This document shows positions 14,020-49,663 of a DNA stretch of 64,000 nt, in pieces (the first letter of the stretch is position 1; every line of letters starts with the position of its first letter). The DNA comes from Phocoena phocoena (taxonomy: Eukaryota > Chordata > Mammalia > Artiodactyla > Phocoenidae): positions 114,051,094 to 114,115,093 of the forward strand of contig NC_089225.1 of the NCBI RefSeq assembly GCF_963924675.1, given 5' to 3'. Below the pieces are notes generated by a model. That model was not told where the DNA came from and made no database searches. It saw nothing but the letters and a program-made list of their open reading frames with translations. The position numbers and the translations under genes were made by a program.

Positions 14020-16770
14020 ACCATTTTAAACAATAAGGGTGAGACTTTTTTGTCAGCAAAGCTTCCTCAGTCAGAAGAACTATGATCCTACGTGAAGGTA
14101 TGGAGACCAGGGAGGGTAAGAGCAGCAGCAGGGCAGCATGGGTCAATCTGCACGAACTGACCACATGAACAATAACCACAGTGTCCCGAGGGCTTAAAAT
14201 ACATGAAGAATTACAATATATGACAAAAACAAACAAAACACAAGAGTCGGGTAAATGGAGTTAGAAGTGTTATGAGGTCCTTACAGTGTTCTGGAACTAG
14301 AGAGCTACTAACTTATAACAGAAGTTAATAAATCAAGGATGAATATTGTAATTACCAGGTTAGCCACTAAAAACTATTAAAAGAATGATAACTAGTAAGC
14401 AAATAGAGGGGGAAATGGAATAAAAATGTTAAAAAAAAAAACCTCTTAATCCAAAAGAAGGCAAGGAAAAAAGACAACAAATACAAAGAACAGGTAAGAA
14501 AAATATAAAACATGTAGTAGGATAAGCTATTTAAACACAAATGTATCAGTAATTACACTAAATGTGAATGGACAAATATTCCCAATATTTAGACTAGACG
14601 AAAACTAAAGACATAACTGTTTTCAGGTTGAAAGGTGTCCACTAGAAATACAAAGATACAGAATTAATGAAATTAAAAGATGCAGAAAAAGCAATACCAC
14701 GCAAATGCTAACCGAAGGGAAGCTGTAGACACTACGTAAGCTTCAAGTAAAGTAACCTTTAAGGTGAGAACCATGACTAAAGTTAACGGGGAAAATTTCA
14801 TAACACATAAAAGGGTGACTCTATTAGGAATGTAGAGCAAGTCTAAATTTGTGTGTGTCTAATAATACGACCTCAAGATACACACAAAGCAGAACTTGAC
14901 AGAAATACAGGAGGCAGAAGCCCACACAGAGTGACAGATTTCCAGACGCCTCTCACAGCAAACTGACAGAAGAAGGAAACAAAAATCAGTGAGCATAGAG
15001 ACAATCTGAAGAATGTGATCAAGAGACTTCCTTTCAATGACGCTGCAAGAACCTTGCACACAACGGGGCAGAGTAGGCCTTCTTCTCAAGGACCGTGAAA
15101 CATCACCAAAATGACCAATGCTCAGCCGAAAAGTCAGGCTCAGCCACGTTCCAAGAACAGAAATCATAAGACTGTTTCTGACTAGAGTGAAATTAAGCAA
15201 GGAATCAGTAACAAAAAGACAATTAGAAAGATTCCAACTGCTTTTAAATGATCCAATATAATTTGAATTCGCACACTGGTCAAAAAAGAAACCAGATTAA
15301 AATTAGAAAATATTTTGAATTGAAGGATAATGAAAACATAACATCAAGAATTATGAGATCAGGACTTCCTTGGTGGCACAGTGGTTAAGAATCCGCCTGC
15401 CAACGCAGGGGACATGGGTTCGAGTGAGCCCTGGTCCGGGAAGATCCCACATGCCGTGGAGCAACTAAGCCCGTGCGCCGCAACTACTGAGCCTGCACTC
15501 TGGGGCCTGCAAGCCACAACTACTGAGCCCACATGCCACAACTACTGAAGCCTGCGCGCCTAGAGCCTGTGCTCCACAACAAAGAGAAGCCACCACCATC
15601 AGAAGCCCACGCACTGCAACGAAGAGTAGCCCTGCTCGACGCAACTAGAGAAAGCCCGCGTGCAGCAACGAAGACCCAATGCGGCCAAAAATAAATGAAA
15701 ATTTTAAAAAATTTTTTAAAAAAGAAAGAATTATGAGATCAAGTTAATTAAGACAAATTTGGAGGGCAATGTGACCAGCTTTACACGCATACATTCAAAA
15801 GCAAGACAGGCTGAAAATCAATGATCCACCCACTCATACTAAGAAGACAGAAAAACAGCAAATGAAAAGGAAAAAATAAGGAGCAATAATCAGTGAATTC
15901 GAATGTACAACAAACAATACCAAGCAAGAAGCTAGTTCCCTAAATGACAAACTTCTTTCAAGAGTATAGAAGGAAGGGACACACCGGGACCAACAACAGG
16001 GATGGAGAAGGGGACAGCAGTCACCATCAGATGTGATCTAATTAAAAACATTAAAAAAGGACACTTTAAACAACTTAGTGAAAGAAATTAGAAAATTAGA
16101 AATGAGGGCGATTTCCTCAACAAACACAACTTTCAAACCTAAGAAGTAACAGAATATTGAACATTCCGTATCGATTAAACAAATTTATAATTTAAAATAT
16201 TTCAACAAAGCTCCATCAGTCAATCCTAAACACTGAAAGAAGCAGTAATAACAATCTTAGGCAAACTCTTCCAGAGAATAAAACGTGAGGGTCCCTCTCA
16301 GCTTAGTGTGTGATAGCAGCATGATCCTGCTAATAAATCTGACAAGGATATCACAAGAAAGAAAAATTACCATCCAACATAAACACAGAACTCCTAAACT
16401 AAATATGTGAACTAGGTTCAGCTACACGTGAAGAGTTTATAAAGCACACACAAGTGGAACTGATCCAGGAAACCAAGGTTGGCCTCACATTAGAAAATCA
16501 ATCACTATAATTTTTATGACCATATTAACATAAAGAAGAGGAAAATCACCCGTGACAGACAAGTGTGATAAAACTCAACACCCGTACTCGATAGAAGGTC
16601 CTCGGAAACTACTAATAAAATGGAACTTCCCCAACCTGATAAAGAGTATCTACACCTAACCCAGAGCAAACATGATATTTGGTGAATTATTGAAAACTTT
16701 CTCCACGAGATCAGAAACAAGAGAAGGACGACCACTGTTACAATTCTATCCAACCATGAACTAGAGACAC
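14020..16770 (+). mobile_element. L1 relic, ORF1/ORF2 region
   Basis: A-rich sequence with 'taattacactaaatgtgaatgg' near 14550, and 'ctaacccagagcaaacatgatatttgg' style ORF2 text near 16655-16685. Many stops are present, so no protein is made. Interrupted by the SINE at 15362. Confidence 0.75.
15362..15725 (+). mobile_element. CHR-type SINE, long form, inside L1
   Basis: Same family as the copy at 9.1 kb. A 16-bp target duplication AAGAATTATGAGATCA is seen at 15346-15361 and 15726-15741. It interrupts L1-derived sequence, so it is younger than that L1. A small internal duplication (gagtgagccc) follows box B. Confidence 0.93.
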
Positions 16771-17520
16771 ACCCAGTGTATTAAGGCAAGGAAGAAACAC
16801 AGGTATAAAGATTAGAAAGAAACAAAACTGTCTTTATTTGCTGGCATGGATTTTCCTTTTTATATGGGACTTTCAAATGCCCATTTTCCACACAGATTTA
16901 ATTTTTGAAACTTGTAGTGTTTCCCGTAATTGTCGTGACGATGGCCTGGGCTGTTGGTTTGTTGGAATTTATTTGCTCTGAGAAGTGTCTCCTCCCAGCA
17001 GTGAGCAGGGCCACCTGGGGCCCTCACCCACTCCACGAGGGACAACGTCGGTGCAACTGGGCCTCCTCCACGACACGTCAGGCCACTCCGTCCCCAGGAG
17101 CCCTGCTGGACCTCCTGAGCCCCTCATCTGCCCACCCATGCTTGACCACAGTGCACGCCCCCCCTACCTGGCTACCATGAGGGTCCTGCCTGTTCTGGGT
17201 ACCATTCAACTTCTCTGGGGTCATTTGGCTCAATCCTCCTTGCTTACAGAGATAGAGATAAACACAACCTGTTTATAAAGAGACATACATTAACAGAAAA
17301 GACGAAATTCCTACGAACAGTCTCCCACTTGTAAAGATAACTGATGAAGTAATAAACACACAAAAGCATAAGCTCCCTGAAGACAGTGACTTGGGCCCCC
17401 TGCTGTCCCCCGCCCCTCTGAACCTCGTGCTCCCCTTCTCTCCTCACTGCAAAGCCATCTCAACCAGGACCACAGTCACACAACAGTCATACGCTGACAA
17501 CTTCCAGACTCCAAACCCAT

Positions 17521-17700
17521 TACAGGCAGACCTTGGAAGCAGGTTCAGGTCCAAACAACACAATAAAGCAAGTCACGTGAATTTCTGGCTTCCCAGCACG
17601 TATAAAAGTTATGTTTATGTTATACTGTAGTCTATTAGGTGTGCAGTGGCATTATGTCTGAAAAAACCACTGTGCATGCCTTAAGGCAAACCTTCAATCG
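17521..17700 (+). mobile_element. Tigger1-like DNA transposon, left end
   Basis: Begins TACAGGCAGACC, followed by 'aataaagcaagtcacgtgaa' and 'tactgtagtctattaggtgt'. It matches the reverse complement of 24700-24879 over its length. In intron 9. Confidence 0.8.
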
Positions 17701-18439
17701 GTGAGAAACACAGTATCCACACAGTGCAATGAAAAGAGGGCGACCACCCACTCAGCACCTCCTCTGGGGAATAACGAGCATCTCGAACTTGCCATGGCCA
17801 ATGAAAAATTCTTGATCTTTCCTGGAAACCTGTACCTCTGCGCCTTCCCAAAGTCTGCGGGTTCCAACTCCAGAGCTCTAGTTCCTGAGGCCAGAAACCT
17901 AGAAATCAGCTTCCTTTTCTCACTTCCCAATACAAAAGTTCAATAGCCTCTGTCGGGTCTATCCACGACCTGAGCACTGTCCAAAACGCCTACAAGGACC
18001 ACCCTGGTCCCAGCTGACATACCTCCCAGTCCGTATGCCGTTACCAGCCTCCTGGCTAATCTCCCTGCTTCTGCCTGCGCCCCTACTTAATCAGAAACCA
18101 GAACATTCCCACTACCAAGTGCATCACACAAAGCCGCCTTCTTCCCCGTATCCTGCACAGGACAAGCCAGAGCCCTCACACCAGCCCGGGGGGCCTCCAC
18201 CACCTCTTACTGCTTGTCCCAGCCCGCCCTCCCTCCCTCCCCCTCCACGCTCCAGCCACAGTGGCCTCCTGCCTGTGTCTCTGATGTCCCAGACACGCGG
18301 AGCTGCGCCACTGCCTCGGTTCTCCTCCCCGTGTGGCCACCTCCCCCAGCACACCCACCCCCTCCCCTCGCCCCTGCAGCCTCTGCTCACCCATCAGCTT
18401 CTGGGTGAGGCCTTCCTGGACCACGACCGGACTTCAAAT

Positions 18440-18720
18440 CCAACTCCCCTAGCCCACAACAGCTGGCCCTGCCCTCCTCTGGGAATTTAATTTTCTCCAC
18501 AGCACTTGCCACCGTCACTTAACGAATTCTTTGCTTCACCTTCTGTTTATTTTCTGTTTCCTCCCACTCGGATGTAAGTGCCTGGGAGGTCGGGGATTCT
18601 TCTCCGGGTCACGCGCTGCTTTGTTCCCAGGGCCTAGGACAGGTCTGGCACCTAGTACACACTCAATAAATATTTAGTGGAATAAATAACTGAACTAATG
18701 AACAAATGGAGCAAATGCAT
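18440..18720 (+). repeat. L2 3' end
   Basis: 'gggcctaggacaggtctggc' followed by 'actcaataaatatttagtgg' is the classic L2 3' terminus. The sequence to the left, back to about 17950, may also be L2 but is too diverged to fix. Confidence 0.75.
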
Positions 18721-20653
18721 GAAAGAACAAGATGAAAGCGCCTGATGCCTGAAGAACCTGAAGTGAGCAGAGGCGGCTACTCAGGTCATCCGAGGGCACC
18801 TTGCCCATCAGGTCACAGCTGCATACCAAGTGCACTGCCGCTTACATTAAAAAATGCAATGCCTTTTTTTATTACATAAATTCATTTTAAAAGGAAACTC
18901 TGTATCAGCAATACAAGTGAAAAGCCAGTACCACACAACACAAACAGCAAGCATAAGAAAAACCACCGAAACAAAGGCACGTCCCTAAATCCCACTCACA
19001 CGTGGGTGACTGCACAATCTCTGAACCCACTGCCCGTTGCTTCCTTGTTTAAAAGTGAGGTCACAGAACGTTACAGAGGCGTTAAAGACACATTATCAGT
19101 AAATCACTACTCTGGTGTAATCAGAAAAATTTACAAGTTAAAAGGGCAATTTATTTGTTTCAAAACTCTCTGTGCACCACCTCCAAGCCCCCAGGGCCCC
19201 GTATATGGACTAACGGACACCACCAGTGAGACCACGGGCGCTCGCAGGGCTGTGATGAGGGAGGGGACTCTGCAGGGGCCAGGGCACCCACCCTGCAGGA
19301 CCGAATTCATCAGAGGTCACGGAAGGGCTGCAGGCATGGGACAGACTCTGCCGCTTTGGCATTTCAGCTCAGGCACTCCTGCACCGCAGAGGAGGGCTGC
19401 AGGGAGAGACCCGACGTGGAGGAGGCCAGAGAGGAAGCTGCAGGACAAATTTAAGTAGGACGGTGGAGGCCGGCACAAGGTAGCAGCCCTGATGACAGGA
19501 CACAGCCGCCTGTAAGATGGCCTCATCAAGGCCGGGTGGGTCATTACATGTAGGGTGGGGACAGCGACGGGGTGGGTCTCCCGGCCTCGGCAGGAGCGGC
19601 ATCGAGGCACCAGCGGCCGAGAGGAGCCAGCTCGGCCTCTGGCCTGCCAGCTCCCCTCAAAAAGAGAAAGAGACACCACGTACGCACTCACATCCCCACA
19701 AACATCAGGAAGAAAGAAACGTGCCAAAACACTAACTGTAGGTCCCTCCGAGTGACACCTTTACAGTTTTACGTACTTCCCCGAATGTCTACATTTAATA
19801 CCACGACTTCCAAGGCCACCAAAAGAACTTACGTAAAAGAAAAGGCCAAGTATCTCAGGTAAGAAAGAGAGCAACGGGGTACCCCTGGACATTCGATCGG
19901 CGCAGGTGCAAGCAACGTGCTAGGCATCGAATCAGAGAATCACAGTCGCGCACAAATGTCTAACCCAGATTTCAACTCGCCTCAGTACCGACTGCTCAGC
20001 TTCAAGTCCTGACCCAAGTACAGTCATTTCACACCTTTGCCTATAGCCAAACACAGCCACCACTGACGCGGACACGGGTCACGTTCTCACTACCCCGCTG
20101 ACGCCACGATTCTCAGAGGAGGTGCTCACTCACCGGCCAGGTTCCGAGGCGGAACTTACAGTGTTCTCTAAGTTCACCATTCACCATGCTGAAGACAGGT
20201 AATTCACTAAAAAGCTACGGAAATTAGAAAGACGACCAACAAACACTCGGCCCCGCCCAGCTCCCGCCTCACTCCTGCCCCTCGCCCTCCCGAGGGCTCC
20301 CAGGGCTCCCGTCCAACCGAGCGCCTTCTGCACAAACACACACCTTCCCTCCTTCCGGAGGATGCACCGTGAAGAGGAAGGCGACGCCAGAGTGAAATCT
20401 GACATGAAAGGACGTAGAGGAAAGCTGAGGAAGAGAGAAGGTTCTGACGTCAAGACAACACGCTGACCCGGAAGGCTGCCCGCGGCACACACGGCCCAGA
20501 GGGGCCCTGCCGCGTCAATACACTGATGACGGGGGAAAGGAGAATTACTGCAGTGAAAACGGAGCTCTCTCACTAAAACAAACAAACAGAAAGCATTCTT
20601 CAGAGAAGTGACTTTGTGCCAGTCGTCTGAGACCCGGCACTCGAGGGCCTCAC

Positions 20654-44685
<24,032 letters not shown>

Positions 44686-44765
44686 GACTCCGCTGTCAGC
44701 ACCGACTCAAGGACCCGAGGGGACGCAGTCGCGACGGGGCCCCTCCCGCGACCGGCGCGCCACAG

Positions 44766-44773
44766 TGACGTCA
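44766..44773. promoter_or_regulatory. CRE palindrome TGACGTCA
   Basis: A perfect 8-bp CREB/ATF site 81 bp upstream of the NDUFA10 ATG, inside the CpG island. Its function is inferred from position and motif identity only. Confidence 0.6.
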
Positions 44774-44805
44774 CTGCCGGGATGCCCGCGCCGCGCCTGT
44801 CGGGA

Positions 44806-44813
44806 ACTTCCGG
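44806..44813 (-). promoter_or_regulatory. ETS/GABP (NRF-2) site CCGGAAGT
   Basis: A perfect ETS-family core on the minus strand about 120 bp upstream of the NDUFA10 ATG. GABP sites are common in promoters of nuclear genes for respiratory-chain subunits. A GC-rich stretch at 44820-44832 resembles an imperfect NRF-1 site. Confidence 0.55.
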
Positions 44814-45739
44814 ACGGCGGACGCAGGCGCGCAGAGCGCGGCCGGGGGCTGATTTGCCTCGGGTTTCCCTTGGCGTCCGTCCCCTCTGGACCTTGTAGTG
44901 CCCGCCCGCCGCCTGGGCTCCAAGGGGAGGGTCTCCCGCCGCCCAGGCTCTAAGGGGAGGCCTGCCCACTGCCCGGTTTTGAGGGCGCGCAGTGCGAGGA
45001 GCCGAGGCCGCCCCAGATCTCGTAGTTACTGCTGCAGCACATCCCGCGTCCAGGACGCTCCCCACCCTCCCAAACTCCCTAGACCGGCAGGTGCGGATCA
45101 AAACCACCTCCTTGAAAGTGTCTCCATAGCTCACAAACCACCCGAGGCTAGGAAGGCGGCCTGGGGCTGGGGGCGGGGGGTGAAAGGAGGGCCGGCGTGA
45201 GAGCGACCCAGGACGAGCGCGGGCGTCCGAGAGGCTCTAAAGAAGGACCGTAGACTGACCTTACCGACCCACGGCGCTTGTCCATCAGGGCCGGCCTGGC
45301 TGAGGTCCGCGCATCCTCCACCTCCCCAGGGCCCATCTCCCCGCCTGGCTCGCGACTCCAGGTCTAAAAGGTCTCATACCCCTTGGCGGGCCTGGTGGTG
45401 TCAACACCTTGAGTAACATGCAAACAAAAGCTGTCCTCATTCCCCTGTTAAAACCTCAATCGATCCAATGACCGGGGGCCTCAGTTCCTTTCAGGTTAGA
45501 AGGTGACTTTAATATGAGATTTCTTACCTACCAGGCTGCCGTTTGAAAAGGCTTTAAGATCCTCACTCTCCTCCTCGGGCTTATTGTTTTTAACACCCTA
45601 ACTTTTCTTTTGTTTAAATTTCATTTGGTTTTCAACTTTTCAGAATGGTCATGGAGTTGTAAAAACAAAGGTCCTTTCAATGGCTGTTTCTCTAATAAGA
45701 GAATCCCTGCTTGTCCAGAATACAGATTCCTAGTGCCCA

Positions 45740-45825
45740 GTGCCAGAGGGTCTGATTTAGAAGATCTGGGATGGGCCCTAAAATGTGTTTAACAAGCTTC
45801 CAGCTAATTCTGATGTAAATGAGCC
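45740..45825. mobile_element. MER5-like fragment
   Basis: Short piece with 'tgtttaacaagcttccagct' and 'aattctgatgtaaatgagcc', matching one half of a MER5-type hAT element. Confidence 0.5.
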
Positions 45826-46369
45826 ACATCGAGAGAATAGTGTTCTACACCCTGCATTGTCCAGCAGCACGGGCCACTTCCAGATCCTACACCACTGTGC
45901 CCCCAGCCCCAAGCAAAGCTCCTAACACATCACAGGTGCACCTCAAATACAGTTGGATGAGCAGGCGTGACCAGGTAGCCCTAAGTCATCCAGCCCTGTG
46001 GAATCACCGCTTATTACCCAAGGCTTGGCTCTACATTCTGATATGTCTGAGAAGCTCCGTGTCCTTGCCAGCGCGTCTGAGAAGTCCCGGGGGCGGGGGG
46101 GGTGAGGGTGGGGACACCTCCCTGTCAGACTCTCTGGCCTTGTGTCACTGTCCACACCATTCGCATCTTCCCTCCAGCACTCCGGTTGTGTTTCCTGCTT
46201 CACCCCAAGCAAACACACATCCTTCATCTCACTTCCCAAGACAAAGTTCCGTGTTTAACAACTTTTACTGATGGCCTAGTGAAAAAGGGAGAGCGATCCC
46301 AGTAGGAAACAAAATAACCTTAAATTAAATATCGGACATCACTGTCCTAGGACTAGGGAAAGAATTCTT

Positions 46370-47640
46370 CGGCTTGACACCAAGTGCATAATACAAAAAA
46401 GGAAAAATTGGTAAATTGGACCTCATCAAAATTTTTTAAAAGTTTTGCTCTGTGAGAAACTCTTAGAAGATGAAAAAGCAACTGTGGGGATGGGGGTGGG
46501 GATGGACACCTGCAAACCACAGGTGTGACCAGGCACTCGCATCTAGAACACATAAAGAAATCTCAAAACTGAACAGTAAGAAACAAGTAATCCAATTAAA
46601 AAGTGGGCAAAAGACATGAACAGACATTTCATCGAAGAGGTTATACACATAGCCAATAAGCACATGAAAAGATGTTCAACTGTGATCAGCCATTAGAAAA
46701 ATGTAAATTAAATCCACAGTGAGATACCACTTCACACTTATCAGAAAGGCCAAATGAAAAACATAGTGATAACACCAAATGGTGGAGAAGATGAAGAGAA
46801 GCTAGTTCACGCATACACTGCTAGTAAGAATGTGAAAAGGTACAGCCGCTCTGCTAAAGAGAAGTTTAGCAGTTTCCAAATTGGAAAAGGTGTGAAACTA
46901 AAAATGAACTGTAATACAGCCTAGCAATTACAGTCTTAAACATTAACCCCGGAGAAATGAAAATTTAGGTTCACAGAGGAACTCGAATGAATGTTCGTAA
47001 CAGCTTCATTCCTAGCAGCTAAAAACTGAGGACCACCCACCTGTTCTTCAAAGGCGAACAGCTAAACAAAGTGTGGTACATCCATACCACGGAACACTGC
47101 TCGGCTAGAAAAACCAATGGACTGTTGATACAGGCAACAGCCTGGACCCCTGGAGAGAATTACGTTGAGTGAAGAGAGTCCATCTCAGAAGATTACATAC
47201 AGTGTAATTCTGCTTAAGTAACATCCCTGAAATAACAAAATTATATAGAGATGGAGAACAGATTAGTGGTCACCAGAGGCTAGGGAATGGGGGGTTGTGA
47301 TGGAAACGTTCCATATCTTGATGGTGGTGGTCCACGAAGCTACACAGCTGACAGAATAGCTAGAGCTACAAGCGTATCCGTATACGCGTGTGCACACACA
47401 CACACACGTGCACGCACATAGGTGAATGCATGTATAACTGGTAGAACCTAAGTTCCATGGATTGCATCAAAGTCAGTGTCCCAATGTGGAGGCTACCATC
47501 ATGTAGGACAGTGTCATCGGGGAAGACAGTGTCATCGGGGTGAAGGATGCACAGAACCTCCCTCCATCTTTCTTTGAAACTTCCTGTAAATCTGTAATTG
47601 TTTCAAGAAGAAAGTTTAAAAAATTGTGTTCTATGTACCA
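46370..47640 (+). mobile_element. L1 3' segment
   Basis: ORF2 C-terminal and 3' UTR-like text: 'aattggacctcatcaaaatt' near 46414, 'gggcaaaagacatgaacaga' near 46605, 'gtggtacatccataccacgg' near 47073. It ends in an A-rich stretch near 47640. A CA dinucleotide tract interrupts it near 47395. Confidence 0.8.
47389..47407. repeat. CA dinucleotide tract
   Basis: A short alternating purine-pyrimidine tract between GTGTG and GTGCACGCAC, inside an L1 3' segment. Confidence 0.8.
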
Positions 47641-47699
47641 GCAACAAGAGAGAGAAAAATTTTTAATTTTAACTTTAAAAATTTAAAAGAAAGGATGCC

Positions 47700-49430
47700 A
47701 TTTGTGTTAGAATTTTTTTAAAAAAACCCAAAAAACTCAAATCCCCAGAAACATGTGAAAGAGCCCTACACTGAAAACCACAAAAGTATATCAAGAAATT
47801 GAAGGACTTGTAAATGAAGAGAGGATTTGCCTTATTCTTGGATTAAAAGTCTCAAAATTGTAAAGAGGACAGTTACCTCCAAATTGATCTATAGATTTAA
47901 TAGAATCCCAATAAAAAAGCCCCCCAAGTTTTCTTTTGTTGAAATTGACAGGCTGATTCTAAAATGTATCTCCCCTAACCCCCATTTGGGAAGGACTAAG
48001 AATAACCAAGGCAATCTTGAAGAAAAAAGAACAAGGACAGAGGATTTACTACCAGGTATCAAGATACATGAAAAAGCTGTAGTAATAACAGTGCAGGAAC
48101 AGACAAACGGACCAATGGGACAGAATGAGGAGTACAAAAAGAGATAAGGGTAGATAGATAGATAGATAGATGATAGATAGATAGGTATTTGGTTTATGAA
48201 AAGGGTGACATTGCGGAGGGGAAAGCATGGTCTTTTCAATAAATAGTGGGTTCTTGTCAATATCATATCCCTGTAGAAAAGAATTAACGTTGACCCATAT
48301 CTCATACCATAAATAAAAATCAGTTTCGGATGGACTGAATCTAAACATGAAAGGTAAGACAACAAATCTTCTGGAATTAAACAGAATATCTTCATGATCT
48401 TGGAGGCAAACAGATGGAAAATAAAGAACTAATATAAACGGGGAAAATGAACAAATTGGGCATCAAAATAAAGAACTTCTCTTCATCAAAAGACACCATT
48501 AAGAGAATGAAAGGCAAGCCCAGACACCAGGGCATTTTTGCAGTAAATATAACCAACAGAGGGCATGGACCCGGAATACGTAAGAACTCCTGCATGTTAA
48601 AAAGAAAAAGTGACTCAATATAAAAATAGGCAAAAGACCTGATTGCAAGGGCCCTCCAGAAAGGGCACATCCGGAAGGACATTAAACCACTAAACTTACA
48701 AAAGTGCCCAGCAGCCTTGGTCATTGGAAATGCGAGTTAAGGTTGCAGAGAGAACTTCTTCTGCAACCCCGGAAGAATGGCAAATAGAGAATTCTTAGCA
48801 TGCCAAGTGTTGGTAAGGATACGGAGCTACTGGAATTCTCACGCACCCACTTGGGGAAACAGTCTTGCTGTTTCTGTGAAGCCTGATCATACGTGAATCT
48901 TTCGTTGCAGGAATTGTAGGCGTAGCCTTTATGTACGCAGGTCTGGCCTAGCACACAGCTCACAACACTGTACGTACATTCATGAAAAGACACAAACCAG
49001 TTATTTATAGCGGCACTATCCATAACAGGCAGTATCCGTAATTCTATCCCCAACAGGAACATGCATAAATGTATTGTGATGTATTTGTACTGTGGGGTAT
49101 TACACATTCTATGCACGTGTTATTGCTACATGCAGAAACTTTGAGGATTCACTCAGACATCATAATGAATGCAAGAAGTCAAATGTAAAATCATCCTTCA
49201 TGGTCTTATTCATAAAAACGTCAAAAACGTCAAAAGTAGCATCTGGTGTTAGAAGTCCGGATAGTGGAAATCTTGGGGACGGGCTGTGAGGGTAGCTTCT
49301 GACTCTTGATCTGGGTGCTGGTGACATAAGTGTGGTTCATTTGTGAAACCAAATCCGGATGAAGACTTCTTATTTATTCACAGTTCTGTAGGGTTGCTAA
49401 GTTTCATGAAAAATTTTACTTTAAAAACGT
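47700..49430 (+). mobile_element. Second L1 3' segment with TAGA repeat
   Basis: It abuts the previous L1 piece but restarts further upstream in ORF2 (near 47770), so it is a separate copy. It contains 'cttcatcaaaagacaccatt' near 48481 and a TAGA microsatellite at 48151-48184. All frames are broken. Confidence 0.75.
48151..48184. repeat. TAGA microsatellite
   Basis: About eight tetranucleotide units with one TGA interruption, inside an L1 segment. Confidence 0.9.
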
Positions 49431-49435
49431 AAAGT

Positions 49436-49575
49436 GGGAATTCCCTAGTGGTCCAGTGGCTAGGACTCTGCTCTTTCACTGCTGAGGGTGCGGGTTCGAT
49501 TCCTGGTGGGGAAACTAGCATCCTGCAAGCTGCGTGGCACAGCCAAAAATAAACTGATTAATTAATTAATTAATT
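49436..49575 (+). mobile_element. CHR-1-type SINE
   Basis: Starts gggaattccctagtggtcca, contains the box B-like gggttcgattcc, and ends in a TTAA/ATTAATTA tail. It lies 90 bp downstream of the stop of the OR pseudogene. Confidence 0.85.
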
Positions 49576-49663
49576 ACATTGTCACTATTAAAGAAAGTAA
49601 AGTGTCCTATAAGGTGTTGTTTTTATTATCACCACAGATTAGACTATAGGACATTTAATTGTG

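Larger units (their letters stand above)
1..20653 (-). other. NDUFA10: NDUFA10 last intron (partial), non-coding
   Basis: No exon is supported here. Contents are L1-derived sequence (about 560-2650, 8690-9090, 14020-16770 and 3'-end type pieces), two CHR SINEs, a MER2-like element, a MER5A, half a Tigger1 and L2/MIR scraps. The blocks 2660-8690, 10200-11160, 11380-12920 and 18730-20650 look unique apart from the small L2/MIR pieces listed separately. The GC-rich blocks 5200-6500 and 7100-7700 generate long chance ORFs in several frames. That this is intron rather than 3' flank is inferred from the missing terminal exon. Confidence 0.6.
45341..49663. other. Intergenic interval NDUFA10-OR pseudogene
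   Basis: No coding sequence is supported. After a MER5-like scrap (45740-45825) and about 500 bp of unique DNA, nearly all of 46370-49430 is L1 sequence in two abutting pieces, followed by a CHR-1 SINE. Confidence 0.75.

Noticed and set aside
20600..20653. Read-through of NDUFA10 exon 9 to a nearby stop as the C-terminus
   Set aside because: The open frame continues past the donor only into residues unlike the family, and GTGAGG at 20653 is a strong donor in the expected phase.
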